Source: Micrasema longulum
Lineage: Eukaryota > Arthropoda > Insecta > Trichoptera > Brachycentridae
Length of the DNA: 64,000 nucleotides
Direction: 5' to 3'
Assembly: GCA_022494885.1 (NCBI GenBank)
Contig: JAGVSM010004930.1
Span: forward strand, 62,001 to 126,000
Positions 57,781 through 64,000 of the stretch are shown here, piece by piece. Within the stretch, counting starts at the first letter, position 1, and the number at the start of each line of letters is the position of its first letter. A program made the translations under genes and the position numbers. Under the pieces are notes generated by a model, which was not told the origin of the DNA, made no database searches, and saw nothing but the letters and a program-made list of their open reading frames with translations.

Positions 57781-60700
57781 CTATAAGTCATCTTTGTCTA
57801 TGAGCTCGAACTCGTCCGAATCGGAATCCTTTTGCGGGGGAGCCGAGGGGGTAAGATTCAAGGGGGAGAACCATCGAGTGTTGCCAGCAATGCTCGAGCT
57901 GCTTTTCTTGCTTTTATCTGTAATTACAGCATTTCTATAACGTTACAGAACGATGTGAAGAAAAACTTAATTTATAAATAAGAATGTATGTATTTGATAA
58001 ATAGGGACCTAAAGCTGTTAACGATGTGTGTTTGGATAGATATTGTCATAGAGTTTCTAATACATATATATGTAAATCAACATCATTCCGTGAACGCTCC
58101 CCGGTTTGCGCATATCACTCCCAGTTCTTTTTGAAAGCTGCCATTTTCCGTAACATAATACTCCCGGGTATTTGAAACTCTCGACCCCTTCGATGACTTG
58201 GTTTGACAGCCAGGAGAGTATGTACACGCGTACACAATTCTGACATCAGTTGCCTATGCACAGTCAAATTTAGAAGGAAACAGTAATAAACATTTTTGTT
58301 CATCGGTTTACTCTACTGACTTATAACCGATATGTTTGTTGTCAACTGAAGTATTATGAAGTCGATATTACGATAATTACCTTTGAGTAGAAATTCGCTA
58401 TCACTGTCCGTGGTGTCGGTGGAGGGGGGATCGGGGGTGAGGAGCCTCCGGCCTGCGTCCCCGCCGTCTCCCTCGTCCTCGCTGCTGCTGGCCTCCCCGG
58501 CAGCATAGCGCAAGGCTGCGCCCACATCTGCACCAGAGTTAACAACATAAACCACACCGTAATATCACACTAGGCATGCAAACACCGCAGCAATACGAAT
58601 TATTCAATGAATGGAGAAATCTTCAAATAATATTAAGGACTTCAATTCTCGCTGTCTTTATGTGACAATTGATGCTTTATTTTTAAAAATTTGTAAAGAA
58701 CATGTTATTGAAAATATTGTTCATCACTAGCGACTACTTTTTCACATCTTTCTGGTAGCTTTCGAATGCGGTCTCGAAAGAACGACTCATCTTTAGAGGT
58801 TAGTTACGAATTGAGCCATCTTTTGGCATCTTCATAGGATTAGAAGTGCTGCTCAGACAGGCCACAAGCCATCGATCGAAATAAGTGGAAATCAGAAGGA
58901 GCAATGTCCGGTGAATAAGGTGGGCGGGGTAGGACTTCCCATTTGAGCGTCTCCGAGTATGTTTTGACTGGCAATGCTGCAAAATTACTTTGTCATGTCT
59001 CTCCTCGTATTGTGGCCATTTTCCCTTCAATGCTCGGCTCAAGCGCATCAATTGTAGTCGATAGCCATCAGGAATGCAGTTAAGTTCTCCGCTAATGGGG
59101 CATTATATCACTGCATATACTCTCCTGCAAAATGGTTGATTTAGACATACCACAGTGTATTTCTGAGTGAGCGATATACATACAGTAAAACTTCGTCTTT
59201 ACGCTTTCCCGCTTTTTACATCGAAATATTTAGGTCCCATTTTTTCCATACATTCTCATTCATTTTCCCCCCCAACTGTCAAAAAACGAGCCACGCGCCG
59301 TCAGATGAATGCAGAATAAAATCGAGGTAAATAAAAAAAATGTGTAAATTATTGTCTCAAACTAAATTCAAAGTAGGTGCAGTGTAATTGACCATTTTGT
59401 TGAAGTGTCTAATTTTGACGTATTACTAAATAGTGACATGCAGTTGACACATTTTTAGGAAGAATAAAGTCTTTACATCAATAAATTACGATGCAGAAAG
59501 TTAAAAAAAATGGCAATATAAATATTATTTGATGTTATACACCATAATGTGAAAAGGAGATAGTTTAAGCAGTTATTATAAAAGTGTGAAACAGTCCGCG
59601 ATGAAAACAACAGTTGAAATTTTGTGGTGCCATACTAAAAAAAATGATACCATTTAAATAAAATTTCCCAATATTTAGGGAAAAAATCTTTATATGCATT
59701 TTATGCAAATTCAAATTTTTATTTTCGTGTTAAGGTTAAGTACCCAGATAAAATTATTTATGCATGTATTTTTTTCAATTCAGTAGAAAAATAGCACATT
59801 GCAGTTTTGTTTGAAAAAGTACAAAATATTTTTAATTATATCATTGGTAAATACGATTAATCCTCAATCATGACAGTTCTGACAATTTTTCTGCAGTAAA
59901 TTTAATATAGTCTTGTACAATAATTATATTTTAACTTTTTCCATTCATTTTTAATTTCCTCACTTGAAAGTTTTCCTCAGTTTTACACTTTTTTTGTTCT
60001 CCCTTGAAAAACGTAAAACAGGGGTTTTACTGTACATATATTACATCCACATTATTACGTACATCAATCAAGGATTACATAAATGCCAAAATGGGAAGGG
60101 AATCGCAATCTACAAAAATGAAATTAAGACAATGAATATGTAAAACCGATTCCTTATCATTACTGCAATTACTTATTGCAGTTATATTAAAAGAGGCTTA
60201 TTCTTAAAGTTGGGGGTCAGTGCCATGCGAGCTTCTGACGTCGCTGCGACCTGTGAAGATCTAGTGGGACGGACGGGTCCCCTTGAATAGATCTCTAGCC
60301 ACTGCGTGGAAGGTGAGAGTTCTCATTTTGCTAAATCTCCCCCTCCAAGGGCAGATCTGTAAAGCATCGGGCTATTAGGCAGGGGGCGAGCTCTTTAACA
60401 TCCTCAGGTTTAACCGGTGGTCCTCCGAGGATGCGTCTTCTTTCATGATGTAAAGCATCACATTCACATAGAATGTGTATAGGTGTTTCCTCATCTGAAC
60501 TGCATAACCGACATGTAGAAGTTTTGGTAAGGTTCATTCTGGCAAGGTGTTTGTTCAATCTGCAGTGCTCTGCGAGGGCTCTAGTGATAACCCTCACTCG
60601 ATGAGGCTGAGCTTTATTAGGTCGAAAGCAAACCTTTGCGAGTACCCTTTTATCAGTTCCTTCGCAGAGTGCTGACCGGGTACTTTTTGCCAGAGCATTA

Positions 60701-61846
60701 CGCTCTGCTTTCCGGCCCATGCCCTAAGCTCGTTACGAGGAGCACATTCGGGCAACCCACAGTTGGACTCGGGGCCTATCGGGCCGTCTCAGCTCGCAGC
60801 TTTGCCGATTCATCAGCTGCCTCGTTGCCATCGAGGTTTGAGTGTTCAGGTACCTAAAACAATGTCACGCTGTTACACTCACCGACACGATTAAGTGCCC
60901 GTAGGCATACCAAGGTTGATTTGGAATTGATCTCGACAGGGCTCGGTGTTTATAGAGCAGCCCGACTGTCGTAGAATAAAATGTATTCTGTTTTTGTATT
61001 GTTCATGCAAATTTTCATGGGCGCTATTAAAAGCTTAACGCGTAAATTATATTATTTAGATTGGATAGTGACTTGAATAACTTTCACACAGCGAGCATTC
61101 AGGGTCTGGCCACCTCTTTTTTTTTTCTCCAAAGAGAGATGTGGAAGGAAGTTATGAAAAATACACCACAACACACTGACTAGTTGAGAAAAAATATTTT
61201 TTGGATTTCTCTCTTGCGACTAGCGGGAATCGAATCTGCAGCGCCTGTTTCACAGTTAGCTGTTCAACCGACTGCGCCCGGTAACAATGCTGCTGATAAA
61301 ATCATCGCAATATTTTTGTTTCACCCTGTCTATCCTACCTGCGATATGCGTAAAGACTGATTAATATTTGTACATGTGAGCCCATTGCAGGTAAAAACCT
61401 GACATTTTAAAGATGAAGTAAAAATTTGCTTACGTTACTTTCATGTAATCAGTATGATTCAAAAAGCTTTTTCTCCCGGTTCTTTATGAACAAAACATTC
61501 GTGTTAATTAAAAATATTGAACAGTTAAGTAAAACAATATTGTTATTATTAGAGCACACGTAAGAAGTAAGAATACGGTTATGTGTGCCTTATTCCAAGA
61601 TCGTAGGTTAAAATTTAAACACAATTTCAATATTTGCTACAAATTGAAAGGTATATTATATCAAGTAGTTTGGTCGGTCATCGGATGGTTTTATATATGC
61701 GGTAATGTAACTAATAATACCGGAGGGTAGAGACAGGTCGGCCGTGAAGGAAGGGAGCTGGCGGGGCTGATCTCCGGCCTGCTGTAGCTCGTGCAGGGCC
61801 AGAGGAGACATCTCGGGAAGGAAACCCTCCATCTCACCATCCGATT
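57781..61846 (-). CDS. C-terminal exons of an acidic LIR-bearing protein, tentative FAM134/RETREG homologue
   Basis: Three - strand exons join in phase 1 each time: 61846-61721, 58527-58381 and 57917-57781 (about 136 residues, partial; the 5' part lies beyond 64000). The first reads SDGEMEGFLPEMS and SFTADLSLPS. The second is Ser/Glu/Asp/Gly-rich with TPDPPSTDTTDSDSEFLL. The third ends RWFSPLNLTPSAPP, DSDSDEFELIDKDDL and stop. The terminal FELI preceded by Asp/Ser/Glu residues fits an LC3/Atg8-interacting motif. Vertebrate FAM134 reticulophagy receptors carry a very similar acidic DDFELLD near the C-terminus, which suggests the assignment. The reticulon-like membrane domain is not in the window, so identity is unproven. 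It converges with Trmt10A. Confidence 0.5.
58115..58220 (-). repeat. Short copy of the 24.4 kb LINE family
   Basis: About 100 bp (AGTTCTTTTTGAAAGCTGCC, TTTGAAACTCTCGACCC) are nearly identical to 24430-24515 on the same strand. Confidence 0.85.
58640..59105 (-). pseudogene. Mariner transposase C-terminal fragment
   Basis: The - strand, with frame changes, reads LKWEVLPRPPYSPDIAPSD, FHLFRSMACGLSEQHF, SYEDAKRWLNS, FFRDRIRKLPERCEKVVASD, the end of a mariner transposase including the third catalytic Asp region. A different subfamily from the 49 kb copy. It lies in the intron between the second and first visible exons of the LIR-protein gene. Confidence 0.8.
59183..60032. mobile_element. Pogo/Tigger-like MITE, copy 2 (850 bp, inverted)
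   Basis: Starts CAGTAAAACTTCGTCTTTAC and ends with the complement of CAGTAAAACCCCTGTTTTAC. TA flanks at 59181-59182 and 60033-60034. Same element as 55575-56462 in opposite orientation. Confidence 0.85.
60310..60975 (-). pseudogene. LINE 3' fragment with RNase H end and zinc knuckle
   Basis: The - strand reads GNEAADESAKLRAETA (RNase H end), then in the frame 60720-60331 LNKHLARMNLTKTSTCRLC, EETPIHILCECDALHHERR. This is the C-terminus of an R1/I-type LINE ORF2. Truncated upstream. Confidence 0.85.
61125..61290 (-). mobile_element. tRNA-derived SINE-like repeat, third family
   Basis: The - strand shows GGGCGCAGTCGGTTGAACAG, then GATTCGATTCCCGCTAGTC, resembling tRNA A and B boxes. Its body is short and AT-rich. 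No second copy was found in the window. Confidence 0.5.
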
Positions 61847-61849
61847 CTA

Positions 61850-62490
61850 CAGAAAAATACTTCATTAGTTTTGCAGTTTAATAAGACAGAGACTTCAGGT
61901 TACATATTTTTCGGTTTTAAGAGATAGATGACTTGTGATTCTTCCTTAGTAAAATGCCCCATCCTAATGTTACTTTGTTAATTTATTTATTTGACAATTG
62001 TAGTCTGCATTACTTAACGGGCTGTTTAACCCACAGACTGTTACATCACTCCAATCTTAATTTGAAGTAGATCCACCACAGGAAACTTCCAGAGTGAGAG
62101 TGGAGTCAATGTTTAATCATATCCTGGAATGTCCTATAGGACTATAGTCCTTCCTCATATTTTGTGTCATGAACAGTCTTTATAATTAATTTTATAATAA
62201 AATACATTTTTTTAGGTTTAACCACTTTTAATTTTTGACCAGTGATAAAAAATGTAATATTAATTATAGTTAAAATAGAGTTCCACCGAGAAATGTCAGC
62301 AGAAAAATTCAATCACTCTTTATTGGGATGTAATAAAAACTTGCTTAAAAAATGAAATTTCTTGTGTAGATGATTTATTGATTATGAATTATGTTTTAAA
62401 TAAATTTGTTAAGAAGCATAATTGTAAATTTGTAATAAATGTTAACAAACCTGTCAACATTCAAGTGCATCCTGTTTTTTTTTTAAAGAA
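61850..62490. other. Intron stretch containing a piece of the hammerhead-related repeat
   Basis: 62205-62330 resembles the 25.0-25.4 kb repeat (TTGACCAGTGA, then GAGTTCCACCGAGAAATGTC), but the ribozyme itself is missing. The rest is not recognised. Confidence 0.45.
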
Positions 62491-62493
62491 ATA

Positions 62494-63095
62494 CAGTAAA
62501 ACCTCGTTTTTAGTTCCTCAATTTCACGTTTTCCCACTTTTTACGCCGAAATGTTTAGGTCCCATTTTTTTTCAACACATTCTCATTCAAATATTTCCCC
62601 AATTAACGTTTTTTACAACCCCGGTTTTACATTGAAAAAATTTCGAAACTAATTCGATCTGTCAAAAGACGCCGAGCCGCGCGCCGCCGCGTTTGCCCAA
62701 AATGGTAAATAAAATCGAGGTAATTTAAAAAATGTGTAAATTGTTGTATCCAACTAAATTCAAAGTAGGTTCATTGACCATTTTGTTTAAGTGTCTATTT
62801 TTGACATTTTACTAAATTGACGCACGTTTAGGAAAAATTAAGTCTTTACATATATAAATTACGATGCAAAAAGTTTAAAAATTTGGCAGTACAAATATTA
62901 TTTGAAGTCATTAACATCATTTGAAAAGAAGATTGTTTAAACAGTTATCATAAAAGTGTGAAACAGTTTTGCCGCGATGTAAATGACAGTTCAAAGTCTG
63001 TGGTGCCACACTAAAAAAAGTGATACCATTTAAACAAAATTTCCCAATATTTAAGGAAAAAAATCATTGTATGCAAATTTAAAATTTTATTTTCA
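62494..63095. mobile_element. Pogo/Tigger-like MITE, copy 3, right end lost
   Basis: Left end CAGTAAAACCTCGTTTTTAG after TA at 62492-62493; the internal sequence matches copies 1 and 2 up to about 63095, where it stops at a stem-loop with short GAGTGAACT repeats. Confidence 0.8.
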
Positions 63096-63170
63096 GCCAT
63101 CTTCAGGGTGAACTGAGTGAACCGAGTGAACTGAGTGACTGAGAATCTGAGTGTTTACCCTGAAGATGGC
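63096..63170. repeat. Stem-loop with tandem GAGTGAACT-like units
   Basis: GCCATCTTCAGGGT (63096-63109) and its exact complement (63157-63170) enclose 47 nt made of GTGAACTGA/GTGAACCGA-type units. The stem contains CTGAAGA on both strands. Confidence 0.7.
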
Positions 63171-63229
63171 TCCAACACACAGGGTATCACTCAAAAAAAA
63201 AACATATTGATAACAGTGACCGTGAAAAC

Positions 63230-63365
63230 CTTCGCACCTATTTATTTGATTGACAATTCGTCTTCTCTGCGTCCTCTCCATGCCAACACCACATCTCGAA
63301 GGCATCTATTCTTTCCTGCTCACTTGTTTAAACTGTCCATGTTTCTGGGACATATTTTTCATTCA
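63230..63365 (-). pseudogene. Small LINE fragment (RTE-like)
   Basis: The - strand gives ETWTV, a stop, then SEQERIDAFEMWCWHGEDA, matching the end region of RTE-type endonuclease-reverse transcriptases. The overlapping + strand frame 63135-63623 is not supported as a gene. Confidence 0.6.
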
Positions 63366-63659
63366 TTGTTTTGCAACAAACTTCATGTTTGGCATGCTGT
63401 CACAAAACTAAACTTCAATGTTTGTGCATTTGGGTGTCTCTATAAACGGCAGTGTGCAAATTATTACCTACTTCTTATTTTTATGAAAGTAATCTTAATC
63501 TTTTTATTTATGGCAGTTTTCTTCAAAATTTCACATAGATGCAACAGTCATTTATTTTGTTATTCATTAAAAATGTTGAAAAAATTGAATTATGTATGTA
63601 TGACAATTTATACAATATTTTAGTTGTCATAACAATTTGCTGTTCTAAAATTTCAATAA

Positions 63660-63739
63660 ATGTAACAAAGTTAATGCTTAGTCTTGAATGTCAACCAATG
63701 TAACAAAGTTGGTGCTTAGTCGACTTGAATGTCAACCAA
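63660..63739. repeat. Tandem duplication, about 40 bp unit
   Basis: ATGTAACAAAGTTAATGCTT...GTCAACCA repeats once with a 4 bp insertion (63660-63697 and 63698-63739). Confidence 0.85.
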
Positions 63740-64000
63740 TTTAAAAGAAAACGTAAATGTGTTTTTTTTTATTGCTGTGAGGATCGTAAATTATTTATGT
63801 ATTTTATAATTTTTACAATTTTTCGTTTTAAAACATTACATTACTTTTGCTATTTACTTGAATTGAGTGGTAATTTATACACCAGCGGTGATGATTTGCC
63901 CACTAAATATCATTATCCCATATCTTGTTTGTGATTATAATAAAATGATCTACGGAAATGTGTGACACGTGGATGTGGGTCAGTGGTGTGGCAATGTGTA

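Noticed and set aside
63135..63623. 162-codon + strand open frame
   Set aside because: It overlaps a - strand RTE-like LINE scrap at 63230-63365 and a simple-repeat stem-loop; the rest is Phe/Leu-rich translation of AT-rich DNA with no domain.
1..64000. CRISPR array, operon, prophage or other prokaryotic defence system
   Set aside because: No regular direct repeats with unique spacers, no ribosome-binding-site-led gene clusters; the whole window is spliced eukaryotic DNA.

Overview
Organism: AT-rich animal DNA with long introns, GT-AG splicing and many non-LTR, SINE, mariner-type and MITE repeats. A multi-domain group II chitinase (Cht10 type) places it in an arthropod, very probably an insect. 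The repeat mix suggests Lepidoptera, but that is inference. There are no bacterial or organellar signals. LAYOUT: (1) 1-32.9 kb, + strand: the 3' part of a Cht10-type chitinase gene. I could join 31 exons in phase from 1755 to the stop at 32142 (5760 nt, 1919 residues). The order is a partial GH18 domain, a Ser/Thr/Pro linker, three chitin-binding peritrophin-type modules, two complete GH18 domains, a fourth chitin-binding module, a last GH18 domain and the stop. The 5' exons lie left of the window. (2) 36.0-40.7 kb, - strand: a three-exon alpha/beta hydrolase of the kraken/SERHL serine-hydrolase type, with a 3.3 kb intron full of retroelement debris. (3) 48.1-53.8 kb, + strand: a four-exon tRNA (guanine-9) methyltransferase of the TRMT10A type, whose second intron holds a dead mariner, a decayed LINE and a SINE. 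(4) 57.8-61.8 kb, - strand: the last three exons of an acidic-tailed protein ending in a candidate LC3-interacting (LIR) motif, tentatively a reticulophagy regulator (FAM134/RETREG) homologue that starts right of the window. HOW THE GENES RELATE: they are unrelated housekeeping or cuticle genes and do not form a pathway. The chitinase would act outside the cell on cuticular chitin at moulting. The hydrolase, tRNA methyltransferase and ER-phagy-like protein are intracellular. MOST INTERESTING: a repeat in a chitinase intron holds, on the - strand, a complete hammerhead ribozyme core with matching stems I and II (25057-25099). Related decayed motifs recur at about 7.8, 8.0, 15.0, 18.3, 18.9, 26.3 and 54.3 kb, pointing to a Penelope-like or retrozyme family scattered through the window. 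Others: an in-frame signal-peptide-like alternative start with a candidate internal promoter inside the chitinase gene (3.2-3.6 kb); a 1.65 kb inverted-repeat transposon carrying a THAP-like zinc-finger ORF (13.0-14.7 kb); several inverted-repeat elements with clear target-site duplications; and a GC-rich, spliced-looking cassette at 38.3-39.4 kb. LIMITS: all splice junctions were read by eye from phase, GT-AG sites and domain logic; no alignment, fold or database search was run.
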